DNA from: Tenacibaculum caenipelagi
Lineage (GTDB): Bacteria > Bacteroidota > Bacteroidia > Flavobacteriales > Flavobacteriaceae
Direction: 5' to 3'
DNA: 64,000 nucleotides
NCBI RefSeq assembly: GCF_004363005.1
Contig: NZ_SNYH01000003.1
Coordinates: 124,001 to 188,000 of the forward strand
Part shown: positions 1-8,531 of the stretch, piece by piece
Numbering within the stretch: the first letter of the stretch is position 1
Layout: every line of letters starts with the position of its first letter
Translations under genes and position numbers: made by a program
Notes under the pieces: model-generated
What the model was told of the DNA's origin: nothing
Seen by the model: the letters and a program-made list of their open reading frames with translations, nothing else
The model's database searches: none

Positions 1-27
1 TTTGTCTAACAAATTTAAGCATTCAAC

Positions 28-1260
28 ATGACAACTTTATTCATAAACATCAAAGAATTAATTCAAGTAAGAGAGACAACAACTAAAAAAGTATCGGGAG
101 CTGAAATGAACATTTTACCTACCATTAAAAATGCTTTTTTATTGGTTGAAAATGATGTTATTATTGATTATGGAAGCATGAAGAAAGCTCCAAATTCGGC
201 CGATAAAACAATTGACTGTACAGGTAAAATGATCTTACCTACTTGGTGCGATTCACACACGCATATTGTGTATGCAGGAAATCGTGAACAAGAATTTGTG
301 GATAGAATTAACGGATTGAGTTATGAAGAAATAGCCAACCGTGGTGGGGGTATTTTAAACTCCGCAAAAAAACTACAAGAAACCTCTGAAGAAGAGTTGT
401 ATCAACAATCGGCTAAACGATTAGAAGAAGTCATTGCTTTAGGTACAGGTGCAGTTGAAATAAAATCTGGCTATGGTTTAACCGTTGCCGCAGAATTGAA
501 AATGTTACGTGTTATTAAAAAACTACGTGAGAACTATAACATTCCTATCAAAGCTACTTTTTTAGGAGCCCACGCTTTTCCTACAGAATATAAAAACAAC
601 AAAGAAGGATACATCAATTTAATTATTGAAGAAATGTTGCCTAAGGTTGCTGAAGAGAATTTAGCAAATTTTGTAGATGCTTTCTGTGAAACTGGGTATT
701 TCTCGGTAGAAGATACTGATAGAATTTTAACTGCTGCGCAACAATACGGATTAACTCCAAAAGTACATGTAAATCAGTTTACAACTATTGGTGGTGTTCA
801 GGTAAGTGTAAAACACAATGCGTTGTCGGTAGATCATTTAGAAGTAATGAATACAGAAGATATTGAAGCGTTGAAAGGAACACAAACCATGCCTGTGGCA
901 TTACCTTCGTGTTCGTATTTTTTAAGTATTCCGTACACACCTGCTCGTGATATTATGAATGCTGGATTACCTCTTGCTTTAGCTACTGATTACAATCCTG
1001 GATCAACTCCTTCTGGAAATATGAATTTTGTCGTAGCAACGGCTTGTATTAAAATGAAAATGACACCAGAAGAAGCGATTAATGCAGCAACGATTAACGG
1101 AGCGTATGCGATGAATTTATCTGATGAAGTTGGTAGTATTACCAAAGGGAAGAAAGCGAATTTAATTCTTACAAAAGAAATTCCTTCTTACGGATTCCTA
1201 CCTTATTCCTTTGGAAGTAATTTAATCGATTCAGTATTTATTAATGGGAAAGAAATGTAA
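28..1260 (+). CDS. hutI: Imidazolonepropionase
   Basis: 410 aa, the normal family length. It hydrolyses 4-imidazolone-5-propionate to N-formimidoyl-L-glutamate, step three of histidine degradation, in the cytoplasm. The amidohydrolase signature DSHTHIVYAGNR (about residues 75-86) carries the HxH metal ligands; further ligand-region motifs are FLGAHAF, SVDHLEV and LATDYNPGSTPSGN. ATG at 28 gives the family-typical N terminus. hutG lies 410 bp downstream on the same strand, so the pair was probably one operon before the GIY-YIG element inserted between them. Any upstream hut genes are outside the window. Confidence 0.96.
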   Translation: MTTLFINIKELIQVRETTTKKVSGAEMNILPTIKNAFLLVENDVIIDYGSMKKAPNSADKTIDCTGKMILPTWCDSHTHIVYAGNREQEFVDRINGLSYEEIANRGGGILNSAKKLQETSEEELYQQSAKRLEEVIALGTGAVEIKSGYGLTVAAELKMLRVIKKLRENYNIPIKATFLGAHAFPTEYKNNKEGYINLIIEEMLPKVAEENLANFVDAFCETGYFSVEDTDRILTAAQQYGLTPKVHVNQFTTIGGVQVSVKHNALSVDHLEVMNTEDIEALKGTQTMPVALPSCSYFLSIPYTPARDIMNAGLPLALATDYNPGSTPSGNMNFVVATACIKMKMTPEEAINAATINGAYAMNLSDEVGSITKGKKANLILTKEIPSYGFLPYSFGSNLIDSVFINGKEM

Positions 1261-1284
1261 TAAACCAAACTAAGGATAAACGCT

Positions 1285-1310
1285 TGTCATTCCTGCGTAG
1301 GCAGGAATCT
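1285..1310 (+). repeat. Palindromic REP-like repeat, left copy
   Basis: Core ATTCCTGC-GTAG-GCAGGAAT is a perfect 8-bp stem with a 4-nt loop. The 26-bp copy is exactly inverted at 1634-1659. Similar palindromes are dispersed through many bacterial genomes, and in wrong-frame translation give a CHSCVGRNL-type peptide. Confidence 0.85.
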
Positions 1311-1326
1311 CTTAGAGGGTATTAAG

Positions 1327-1629
1327 ATGCATAAAACTAATCATCAATATTATATTTATATCATCACTAATAAAAAAGATGGTGTTTTATATATTGGTGT
1401 TACTAACAACCTTGAAAGAAGAATCTTTGAGCATAAAAACAAACTTATAAAAGGTTTTTCTTCAAAATATAACCTAGATAAATTGATTTACTTTGAAGAA
1501 CACCAATTTATTGAGGAAGCTATAAAAAGAGAGAAAAACATGAAAAAGTGGAAAAGAGCATGGAAAATAAACTTAGTCGTTAAAGAGAATCCTAATTGGG
1601 ACGATTTAGCTAAAAACTGGTACAACTAA
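1327..1629 (+). CDS. GIY-YIG single-domain nuclease (URI family)
   Basis: 100 aa, one compact GIY-YIG domain. The YIYIITN and LYIGVTNNLERRIFEHKN segments (residues about 9-38) give the GIY and YIG strands with the conserved Arg (R31/R32) and His; Glu in the EEAIKREKNMKKWKR helix fits the metal ligand. It is expected to nick or cut DNA through one divalent metal. The UvrC-like domains of full-length repair nucleases are absent. The flanking inverted palindromes suggest it acts on, or is carried by, that repeat; this is inference. ATG at 1327 follows the left repeat by 16 bp. Confidence 0.88.
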   Translation: MHKTNHQYYIYIITNKKDGVLYIGVTNNLERRIFEHKNKLIKGFSSKYNLDKLIYFEEHQFIEEAIKREKNMKKWKRAWKINLVVKENPNWDDLAKNWYN

Positions 1630-1633
1630 CAAA

Positions 1634-1659
1634 AGATTCCTGCCTACGCAGGAATGACA
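1634..1659 (-). repeat. Palindromic REP-like repeat, right copy (inverted)
   Basis: Exact reverse complement of 1285-1310. It begins 4 bp after the GIY-YIG stop codon and ends 10 bp before the hutG start, so it may also act as a hairpin between the two genes. Confidence 0.85.
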
Positions 1660-1669
1660 ATACAACAAT

Positions 1670-2677
1670 ATGCTAACAATATTCAACGAAAAAGACATAC
1701 AGCAATTTGTAACTCCTCGTGAAGGAGAAACAAAATTAGGAGAATGCGTTGCTGTCATCAATCCTAAAAAAGAATTACAAAAAGAACTTGAAAATTCTGA
1801 TGCTTCCTTTGTAATTTTAGGTGTTCCTGAAGATATTGGCGTTCGTATGAACGGAGGAAACGGTGGTGCACACACTGCTTTTATTCCTGCCTTAAAGTCT
1901 TTTTTAAACACCCAACAAAATCAATTCGTTGACGGAAATGACATCTTAGTTTTAGGTTATTTAGACTGTTTAGATGATGTATATAGTTTTGATGTTTCTG
2001 ATAGAGAAAGAGGTGATTTATTGGTAAAATCGATAGATAAAGAACTCTCAAATCTCATCAAACTTATTGTTGAAAGTGGCAAGACTCCAATTATTATTGG
2101 TGGAGGGCACAACAATGCATACGGAAACATCAAAGGACTTTCACAAGCTAAAAAGAAACCTGTAAACGTAATTAATTTAGATGCGCATACCGATTTACGT
2201 CGTTTAGAAGAACGACACAGCGGTAATGGATTTTCATATGCTTTACATGAAGGTTTTATTAATAAGTATTTTATGTTTGGATTGCATGAAAATTATACAC
2301 CTCAGTATATTTTTGAGATGATTCATGACAACCTCAACCTAGAATACAATACTTTTGAAGAATTAGAGGTATATCAGTCTACTTCTTTTGAAGGAGAATT
2401 ACAACGTGCTGAAAATTTTATACAAGATACAGCTTTTGGAATTGAAATCGATTTGGATTGTATTCAACATTTCCCAAGTAGTGCCATGACTCCAAGTGGA
2501 TTTACCCCACAACAAGCACGTCGATTTACCCATTCTTTTGGAAAATTATCAAATGCTGCCTATTTACATATTTGCGAAGGCGCACCAGCAGTAGTAAAAG
2601 ATGAAATTGCTAACGGACAAGTAGGAAAATATATCAGCTATTTAATTTCTGATTTTATTAAGGCGAAAAGTAATTAA
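1670..2677 (+). CDS. hutG: Formimidoylglutamase (arginase/agmatinase superfamily)
   Basis: 335 aa. Hydrolyses N-formimidoyl-glutamate to glutamate and formamide, the last step of the hut pathway, using a Mn2+ pair. Ureohydrolase motifs are visible: GGGHNNAYGN (~144-153), NLDAHTDLR (~168-176) and EIDLDCIQ (~262), which supply the His/Asp ligands. It follows hutI, supporting the assignment. The ATG at 1670 lies just after the right palindromic repeat, so its original promoter or leader may have been altered by that insertion. Confidence 0.93.
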   Translation: MLTIFNEKDIQQFVTPREGETKLGECVAVINPKKELQKELENSDASFVILGVPEDIGVRMNGGNGGAHTAFIPALKSFLNTQQNQFVDGNDILVLGYLDCLDDVYSFDVSDRERGDLLVKSIDKELSNLIKLIVESGKTPIIIGGGHNNAYGNIKGLSQAKKKPVNVINLDAHTDLRRLEERHSGNGFSYALHEGFINKYFMFGLHENYTPQYIFEMIHDNLNLEYNTFEELEVYQSTSFEGELQRAENFIQDTAFGIEIDLDCIQHFPSSAMTPSGFTPQQARRFTHSFGKLSNAAYLHICEGAPAVVKDEIANGQVGKYISYLISDFIKAKSN

Positions 2678-2682
2678 GTATC

Positions 2683-2766
2683 CGTCATTGCGAACATAGT
2701 GGCAATCTTTATATTTTGAGTTCTAAATAAACAGATTACTTCGTCGTAACCTCCTCGTAATGACGT
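2683..2766. repeat. Dispersed inverted-repeat unit, family 1
   Basis: Starts CGTCATTGCGAA and ends TCGTAATGACG, with CAATCT and AGATTACTTCGTCG inside: imperfect inverted arms around an AT-rich centre. Flavobacterial genomes carry many units of this type. It lies in the 403-bp convergent gap between hutG and the flavin oxidoreductase. Confidence 0.75.
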
Positions 2767-2778
2767 AAGAAACAAGTA

Positions 2779-2872
2779 TGTCATTTCGATCGAAGGGAGA
2801 AATCTCATTGAAGTGAGTTACTCATTTTCTTGAGGTTTCTCTCACTCCGTTTCACTCGGTTCGATATGACAT
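2779..2872. repeat. Dispersed inverted-repeat unit, family 2
   Basis: Arms TGTCATTTCGATCGAAGGGA...TCTCA and TGAGGTTTCTC...GTTCGATATGACA are imperfect inverted copies around a short loop. A separate repeat family from the neighbouring unit, in the same convergent gap. Confidence 0.75.
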
Positions 2873-2950
2873 TAATTCTTACGATTCTATTATAAGTCTT
2901 GATTTTTGGTTCTTTTCATCAAGAAAAAGAATATTAAACTCCTTTTAAAA

Positions 2951-3047
2951 AGATAACCACGTCGTTACCACTCCTCGTTATGACGGTAAAACATGTTTAT
3001 AATCTTATCTTAATAAAATCTCTCTTCGTACCTTGTTCAGAATGACG
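2951..3047. repeat. Partial copies of the two dispersed repeat families
   Basis: 2951-2985 resembles the right arm of family 1 (AGATAACCACGTCGTTACC...TATGACG); 3016-3047 resembles a right arm of family 2 (AAATCTCTCTTCG...AGAATGACG). Both lack a left arm and look like decayed copies. With the two complete units they fill nearly all of the 2678-3080 gap, where I see no coding potential. Confidence 0.6.
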
Positions 3048-3080
3048 ATTTACATTAAAGTTTTGGCTATCGTTCTACGA

Positions 3081-4022
3081 TTAAAACAACTGCTGTTTTT
3101 TCACTTGTTGATATTCAGCAACAATAGTTTCTAACACTTCTTTGGCTGGTTTAATTTCATGAATTAATCCTGCAACCTGACCTATTTCTAGCTCTCCATC
3201 CTCTAAATTCCCTTCAAACATACCACGTTTAGCACGAGCACGTCCTAACAATTCTTTTAACTGTTCTATCGTTGGTCCTTGTTGTTGATATAACTCTTGT
3301 ACTTCTTCATAAAACTTATTTTTTACCAAACGTACAGGAGCTAATTCTTTTAGAGTTAAATGTGTATCTCCCTCTTTTACATCTACAATCGTCTTCTTAA
3401 AATTCTCATGTGCTGAAGATTCTTCTGTAGCTGCAAAACGACTTCCTATTTGTACTCCATCTGCGCCTAATACCATCGCCGCTAGCATTCCTCTACCCGA
3501 TCCGATACCTCCTGCTGCAATTACAGGAATCTTCACTTGTTCTTTAACCATAGGAATTAACGTAAACGTCGTAGTTTCTTCACGTCCGTTATGACCTCCT
3601 GCTTCAAAACCTTCACATACAACAGCATCTACCCCCGCAGCTTCTGCTTTTAATGCAAATTTTACCGAACTTACTACATGCACCACTGTAATTCCTTTTT
3701 CCTTTAAAAAAGAAGTCCATGTTTTTGGATTCCCTGCAGAAGTGAACACTATCTTCACACCTTCTTCTACAATGATATCCATGATTTTTTCAATCTCAGG
3801 ATACAACATAGGTACATTGACTCCAAAAGGCTTATCGGTTGCTTTTTTACATTTTTGAATGTGTTCACGCAATACTTCTGGGTACATAGAACCCGAACCT
3901 ATTAAGCCTAATCCGCCTGCATTTGATACTGCCGAAGCTAACTTCCAGCCACTAACCCAAATCATTCCTCCTTGAATAATTGGATACTGTATATTAAATA
4001 GTTTGGTAATTTTATTTTGCAT
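3081..4022 (-). CDS. NAD(P)H-dependent flavin oxidoreductase / nitronate monooxygenase family
   Basis: 313 aa from the ATG at 4022; an in-frame TTG 15 bp upstream is less likely because family members begin at the MQNKITKLF-type N terminus. FMN-binding TIM barrel: IQGGMIWVSG near the start, EAGGHNG with the catalytic-type His (~137), and AAGGIGSGRGMLAAMVLGAD (~174-193) for phosphate binding, followed by VQIGSRF. Family members oxidise nitronates or act as FabK-type enoyl-ACP reductases; sequence alone does not separate these. Convergent with hutG and downstream of mnmA, separated from it by a terminator. Confidence 0.85.
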   Translation of the reverse strand: MQNKITKLFNIQYPIIQGGMIWVSGWKLASAVSNAGGLGLIGSGSMYPEVLREHIQKCKKATDKPFGVNVPMLYPEIEKIMDIIVEEGVKIVFTSAGNPKTWTSFLKEKGITVVHVVSSVKFALKAEAAGVDAVVCEGFEAGGHNGREETTTFTLIPMVKEQVKIPVIAAGGIGSGRGMLAAMVLGADGVQIGSRFAATEESSAHENFKKTIVDVKEGDTHLTLKELAPVRLVKNKFYEEVQELYQQQGPTIEQLKELLGRARAKRGMFEGNLEDGELEIGQVAGLIHEIKPAKEVLETIVAEYQQVKKQQLF

Positions 4023-4052
4023 CGCGTAAATGTACAATCATTAAATAGTAAG

Positions 4053-4081
4053 CACAAAAAAACCTCGAAAAAATCGAGGTC
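4053..4081 (-). terminator. Rho-independent terminator after mnmA
   Basis: On the minus strand a 7-bp stem ACCTCGA/TCGAGGT with an A/T loop is followed by a run of seven T. It lies 27 bp beyond the mnmA stop and separates it from the downstream oxidoreductase. Confidence 0.8.
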
Positions 4082-4107
4082 ATTTATTATTTTTTTATGT
4101 TGATTAT

Positions 4108-5295
4108 TTACGAAATCACTCCCGAACCTAACAACTCCTCATTTATATACCAAGCTACAAATTGTCCTTCTTGAATAGCTGATTGTGGGTTTTCAAACTC
4201 CACATATAAGCCATTTTCCACTTTATATAAAATTGCTTTTTCTAAAGATTGACGGTAACGAATACGTGCTTCTACTTCCATAGACTCACCTGTTTGTAAT
4301 GCCAAATCTTCACGTACCCAATGCAGTTCTTCGTTTGACACAAATAATATATTGCGATACAATCCTGGATGATTTTTACCTTCTCCTGTATAAATAACAT
4401 TGGTATCAACATCCGTTTCTATAACAAATAGAGGTTCTTTAGTTCCTCCTACCGCTAATCCTTTACGCTGACCTTTGGTAAAATAATGCGCTCCTTGATG
4501 CTTACCTACTACTTTTCCATCATCTTTCTTATATGAAAACTTCGTAGAAAAATAGGCTAACTCAGCTTCTTTATTCTCAAATTTAGGAACCGAACGATTG
4601 TATTGCTCAAAATCTGTAGGAATCTGAACAATTTCTCCCTCTTTAGGTTGTAGTTTTTGTTGTAAAAAATCGGGTAACCTTACTTTTCCGATAAAACATA
4701 ACCCTTGACTATCTTTTTTATCGGCTGTAATTAAATCTGCTTCTTTTGCTTTTTCTCGAACCTCAGGTTTTGTCAACTCACCAATTGGAAACAATGCTTT
4801 TGACAATTGTTCTTGTGATAACTGACATAAGAAATACGACTGATCTTTATTGGTATCTTTTCCTGCTAGTAATTTATATACAGGCTTTCCATCAATAATT
4901 TCTTCTGCTTTTCTACAATAATGACCTGTTGCCACGTAATCGGCTCCCAAACTTAAAGCGATGTCCATAAACACATCAAACTTAATTTCACGATTACATA
5001 ATACATCTGGATTAGGAGTACGTCCTTTTTCATATTCGTTAAACATATAGTCAACAATACGTTCTTTGTATTGTTCACTTAAGTCTACTGTTTGAAAAGG
5101 GATTCCTAATTTTTCTGCAACAATCATTGCGTCGTTGCTATCTTCTAACCACGGACATTCATTAGAAATAGTCACCGAATCATCGTGCCAGTTTTTCATA
5201 AACAGCCCTATGACTTCGTACCCTTGTTCTTTTAGTAAATAAGCTGTTACACTACTATCTACACCTCCTGAAAGTCCTACTACTACTCTTTTCAT
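4108..5295 (-). CDS. mnmA: tRNA-specific 2-thiouridylase MnmA
   Basis: 395 aa. Adds sulfur to U34 of tRNA(Lys/Glu/Gln) using ATP and a persulfide. PP-loop [11 protein letters not shown] at 8-18; the catalytic Cys pair sits in [12 protein letters not shown] (~C101) and QGLCFIGK (~C200); ATGHYCR and [12 protein letters not shown] are family motifs. Length and domain order (N-type PPase, central and C-terminal beta domains) are normal. ATG at 5295; a TAAATTTG -7 box lies 19 bp upstream. Confidence 0.97.
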   Translation of the reverse strand: MKRVVVGLSGGVDSSVTAYLLKEQGYEVIGLFMKNWHDDSVTISNECPWLEDSNDAMIVAEKLGIPFQTVDLSEQYKERIVDYMFNEYEKGRTPNPDVLCNREIKFDVFMDIALSLGADYVATGHYCRKAEEIIDGKPVYKLLAGKDTNKDQSYFLCQLSQEQLSKALFPIGELTKPEVREKAKEADLITADKKDSQGLCFIGKVRLPDFLQQKLQPKEGEIVQIPTDFEQYNRSVPKFENKEAELAYFSTKFSYKKDDGKVVGKHQGAHYFTKGQRKGLAVGGTKEPLFVIETDVDTNVIYTGEGKNHPGLYRNILFVSNEELHWVREDLALQTGESMEVEARIRYRQSLEKAILYKVENGLYVEFENPQSAIQEGQFVAWYINEELLGSGVIS

Positions 5296-5313
5296 TTTCT
5301 ACTTTTGAAGCTG

Positions 5314-5321
5314 CAAATTTA
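5314..5321 (-). promoter_or_regulatory. Putative sigma(ABfr) -7 box for mnmA
   Basis: Minus-strand TAAATTTG matches TAnnTTTG. No clear TTG at the -33 spacing. It lies 19 bp before the ATG. Confidence 0.45.
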
Positions 5322-5362
5322 CGAAATAATAAACGTTTTTATTATGGAAATAATTGATGACG

Positions 5363-6064
5363 TCATTGTAAAAATTGATGAACTCTAATATATCTTAGTT
5401 CATCATCACCATCTCTTAATTTCAAAGTCAGTATGTTATCTTTTAATGAAAAATTATAAAATTTAAATTTTGGGTTTTCACCGTAATTCACCATTTGTAA
5501 CTCTGGTTTGTGTCCATGAATTTTATATATACCAAATTCTTTTTTTTCTGATGAATTTTGTTGAACATAAGTATTATCCCACTTTAAGAATAAAGTTGAT
5601 TCATCATCAACTTTATTTATATTCCCATTATCATTAAAATTATTTGATTTTAATTTCCATAATCCCAATAATTCATTCCCTTTTGAGGTTGGAATTTTAT
5701 TTATTCTTTTAAGAAGAACTACTACATTTTCTCCGTCTTCTATCCTACTCCATTTCATTGTTTCATCTTTTAACTCAACATTAAATGGTTCTGCTGTATC
5801 TGAAATTCCGTTTTTGTTTTCTATTGATAATAAGCTGCCTTTTAATTTCCATGCACCAAAGGAGTGTTGAAACCAACCATTTCCTGAAGTTTGTGTCGAA
5901 TCTTTTTTAAAATTCACCCATCTTGCATTTGGGGTCATCTCTTCATTACCAATCTTTACTTTTTCAACTAACCAAAGTCCAACAATAGAGTTCTTATGCT
6001 CTCCTATTTTATTACAAGAAAGCAAAAGGAAGATAATAAATAATAAACTTATCTTTATGTTCAC
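5363..6064 (-). CDS. Lipoprotein with two lipocalin-like segments
   Basis: 233 aa. Signal peptide with lipobox LLSC (Cys ~17), so probably an outer-membrane or periplasmic lipoprotein. After the linker two similar stretches begin GLWLVEKV (~29) and GLWKLKSN (~126), each followed by alternating hydrophobic beta strands as in lipocalin-like domains of Bacteroidota. I infer a duplicated beta-barrel domain; the ligand is unknown. It lies 12 bp downstream of the MORN-repeat gene and is likely co-transcribed with it. Confidence 0.65.
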   Translation of the reverse strand: MNIKISLLFIIFLLLSCNKIGEHKNSIVGLWLVEKVKIGNEEMTPNARWVNFKKDSTQTSGNGWFQHSFGAWKLKGSLLSIENKNGISDTAEPFNVELKDETMKWSRIEDGENVVVLLKRINKIPTSKGNELLGLWKLKSNNFNDNGNINKVDDESTLFLKWDNTYVQQNSSEKKEFGIYKIHGHKPELQMVNYGENPKFKFYNFSLKDNILTLKLRDGDDELRYIRVHQFLQ

Positions 6065-6076
6065 TATATCAAGAGG

Positions 6077-6784
6077 TTAATTTTTAGGAATTGAATGTAC
6101 ATTTCTTTTTCTCTTACCTGTAACGATTTCTCCATCCATATAAAACTCCCATTTACCATCTCGTTTACCATTTTTATACATTCCTTTTTCTTTTAAACTC
6201 CCTTTCAAATCATAATATTTACCTTCTCCTTCTAATTTACCATCCACATAGTAAACTTCTTCAATTAGGATACCCGATTCTGTAAAAATTTTAGATAATC
6301 CGTTTTTCTTACCTTCTTTATAGTTTGTTTCTTCAGTTAAATTTCCGTTTCTGTAATAATTTTTTAAAACTCCGTCTAATTTTCCATCAACATATTCTTC
6401 TTCTGAAAACAACTTCCCATTTGTAAAGTAATAAGTCCATTTACCTACTCTTTTCTTACCTATAGTCCAACCTTTTGTTTTTACTTTTCCTTTAGGCGTA
6501 TAAAATTGTACAAAAGCACTATCTGATTGTACCGAAAACTCTTTCGTTATTGAAGGTACTCCATAAGAATTTCGTTCATAAAATTTAAAAATACCTACTT
6601 CTTTTCCGTTTTTAAACTGTCCTGAATATCTTATTTTATTAACATTATCATCGTAATATTTTTTCCAAACTCCATCTCTTTTTCCATTAGCATCAAGCTG
6701 ATTTATTTTTTGTGCTTGCGTTGTCGTTATAAAAATTACAGACAATAAAAGTGCTGTTGAAAATATCCTTTTTATATTTATCAT
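6077..6784 (-). CDS. Secreted MORN-repeat protein (YwqK-like)
   Basis: 235 aa from the ATG at 6784, chosen because it places a clean signal peptide (MINIKRIFSTALLLSVIF, cleavage near TQAQ) at the N terminus; an upstream in-frame ATG at 6823 would add 13 hydrophilic residues and overlap the divergent gene's leader. The rest is about seven MORN-type repeats (GKRDGVWKKYY, GKRVGKWTYYF, GKLDGVLKNYY, GKRDGKWEFY). Such proteins are often labelled YwqK family antitoxins; no toxin partner is visible here, so that label is not supported. Function unknown. Confidence 0.8.
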   Translation of the reverse strand: MINIKRIFSTALLLSVIFITTTQAQKINQLDANGKRDGVWKKYYDDNVNKIRYSGQFKNGKEVGIFKFYERNSYGVPSITKEFSVQSDSAFVQFYTPKGKVKTKGWTIGKKRVGKWTYYFTNGKLFSEEEYVDGKLDGVLKNYYRNGNLTEETNYKEGKKNGLSKIFTESGILIEEVYYVDGKLEGEGKYYDLKGSLKEKGMYKNGKRDGKWEFYMDGEIVTGKRKRNVHSIPKN

Positions 6785-6829
6785 GCTATTATTTCTTTGA
6801 TCATTCAAATTTACATAAACCATACCAAA

Positions 6830-7411
6830 ATGAGTATTGAATTTTTAACTTCTGTATTAGAAAATGTGGATAACCCTGCTAGGATAAACAGAGATAATGC
6901 TTCAAATATTGTATTAGCACAACCTGAATTGATAAAATATTTGGTTGATTTTACTTTTGATGTAGATTCAAAACTCTCAATTAAAGCTGCTTGGGTATTG
7001 GAATGGATGTGTACGCATAACGGAATAGAAAATATTCTTCCTTATCTTGATATGTTTACTGAACATATTTCTAGAGTACATTTTGATAGCGCCATTAGAC
7101 CCTGTGCTAAAATTTGTGAGCATATCGCTATTGCTTACACCTCAAAAAAAGAAAATAATACTAAAAAACTCTTAACTCAGCATCATATTGATTTACTTGT
7201 TGAAACTGGTTTTGACTGGTTAATTACTGATCAAAAAATAGCAGTGAAAGCTTATACTATGAATACTTTATATCTTTTTGGCCTTCAAAAAGATTGGATT
7301 CTCCCTGAACTTGAACATATTATAAGCACCAAAGTCATACATGAAAGTAAAGGTTGTGAAGCGAGAGGTAAGAAAATTTTAGGATTGATTGAAAAAAGGT
7401 CTACTTTTTGA
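6830..7411 (+). CDS. Helical-repeat (HEAT-like) protein, function unknown
   Basis: 193 aa from the ATG at 6830; the reading frame extends upstream to 6797 but that would overlap the divergent gene. All-helical composition with PARINRDNASNIV, LSIKAAWVLEWMC and KIAVKAYTMNTL looking like HEAT/ARM helix pairs. Homologues in flavobacteria are often labelled adenylosuccinate lyase, but none of that enzyme's catalytic motifs is present and it is far too short. No signal peptide; probably a cytoplasmic scaffold. Confidence 0.75.
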   Translation: MSIEFLTSVLENVDNPARINRDNASNIVLAQPELIKYLVDFTFDVDSKLSIKAAWVLEWMCTHNGIENILPYLDMFTEHISRVHFDSAIRPCAKICEHIAIAYTSKKENNTKKLLTQHHIDLLVETGFDWLITDQKIAVKAYTMNTLYLFGLQKDWILPELEHIISTKVIHESKGCEARGKKILGLIEKRSTF

Positions 7412-7430
7412 TGATATTTAAAAAAGTGCT

Positions 7431-8402
7431 ATGAAAAAATTAATTTACTTTTTAATTCTGCTAGGAACAGTTTCTTGTAAAAAAGAATTCAATCCTGAAA
7501 ATTTTAAGGGGGTTTGGATGAACATTGATAAAGATGGTTCTTTTTCAAGTTTACCTACAATAATGTTTAAAAATGATTCTGTCTATCTTGAAGACATCTA
7601 CACCTATGTTTCAAAAGGAAAATTCAAAATATCAAAAAATAGAATAAGTTATTATTTAAAAAATGACACTTTAAACTATAATTTTTCATTCAATTCTAAT
7701 GATTCAACAATTGTTATAAATAATTATAAATATAGTTTTTGGGAAGATTATTCTTATAACGAAAACTTAATTACTTATGACTTAATTGGAATAAAAAAAT
7801 TGGGTATGATTACAACTGACTCATTAGTAAGATTTGATGGAGGTATTCATTTGTTTAAAAATAATTCTGGAATTACAATATTAAAGCTGAACGAAGAAAT
7901 TACTTCTAATTTTAATGAAATACATCGTTTTCAATTTGACATACATTTTGACATTCCTGTTTCTGTTATTTATTTAGGCTCTAATCTTGAAACTATTGAT
8001 GTCATTAATTCTTATTTTGAATTAGGTAGTATTAATAGAAGAGCTGCTTTATTATTAACAAGCTACGACCCAAAAACAAATTTATACAATGGTTTTTTAG
8101 ACAAATTCCAACTTTGGGATTCACAAATTGAAAAATATTATGATTATAAAATACCTAAACAAATACCAAAATCATTAAGTAGAGAAGAGTACTTTAAAAA
8201 ATATTCTCCTAGTTTAATAAAAATTAACAATAAAAAAGACATCAATAAATTAAATACTTTAAAACCTGAATCTAGTTATGTAATCTCAATAAATCCGAAA
8301 ATTCAAATTGAAAATTATTTATCATTAAAAAAACAACTTTTAGACATTGGTAATAAAAATGACATTAATATAAGAACGGAATTTAACCTATACTTCAAAT
8401 AA
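7431..8402 (+). CDS. Lipoprotein, function unknown
   Basis: 323 aa with signal peptide and lipobox TVSC (Cys ~16), followed by KKEF. Residues ~25-100 (FKGVWMN...) resemble a lipocalin-like beta domain, similar in style to the lipoprotein ending at 5363. The C-terminal ~70 residues are Lys/Asn rich with no recognised fold. It starts 19 bp after the helical-repeat gene and is followed by a strong terminator at 8461, so it ends that short operon. Confidence 0.7.
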   Translation: MKKLIYFLILLGTVSCKKEFNPENFKGVWMNIDKDGSFSSLPTIMFKNDSVYLEDIYTYVSKGKFKISKNRISYYLKNDTLNYNFSFNSNDSTIVINNYKYSFWEDYSYNENLITYDLIGIKKLGMITTDSLVRFDGGIHLFKNNSGITILKLNEEITSNFNEIHRFQFDIHFDIPVSVIYLGSNLETIDVINSYFELGSINRRAALLLTSYDPKTNLYNGFLDKFQLWDSQIEKYYDYKIPKQIPKSLSREEYFKKYSPSLIKINNKKDINKLNTLKPESSYVISINPKIQIENYLSLKKQLLDIGNKNDINIRTEFNLYFK

Positions 8403-8460
8403 TTCAAGTTTAGATTTTTTACAACTAGAGTTTTATTTAATTCCAAAAAACAATTATAAA

Positions 8461-8491
8461 ACCTCAGAAGAAAAATCTTCTGAGGTTCTTT
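8461..8491 (+). terminator. Rho-independent terminator
   Basis: Perfect stem ACCTCAGAAG/CTTCTGAGGT with a short A-rich loop, then TTCTTTTATT. It sits between convergent genes and probably works mainly for the plus-strand lipoprotein. Confidence 0.85.
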
Positions 8492-8531
8492 TATTATTTT
8501 ACAAGCAACTAAATAGTTATAGTTTATTTTA

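Larger units (their letters stand above)
1285..1659 (+). mobile_element. GIY-YIG gene bracketed by inverted palindromic repeats
   Basis: A 375-bp unit: one copy of a 26-bp palindromic repeat at 1285-1310, a 100-codon GIY-YIG gene, and the exact reverse complement of the repeat at 1634-1659. It sits between hutI and hutG, genes usually adjacent or in one operon, so it looks like an insertion. I see no target duplication at its outer edges. The unit boundary is inferred from the repeats alone. Confidence 0.6.

Noticed and set aside
1606..1911. Minus-strand 101-codon reading frame over the palindromic repeat
   Set aside because: It is a shadow of hutG and contains the CHSCVGRNL peptide that the palindromic repeat always encodes in this frame.
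6077..6784. Toxin-antitoxin module
   Set aside because: The MORN protein would be auto-named as an antitoxin, but it has a signal peptide and no toxin-like neighbour.
6830..7411. Adenylosuccinate lyase
   Set aside because: Length and composition do not fit the enzyme; it looks like a HEAT-type helical protein.
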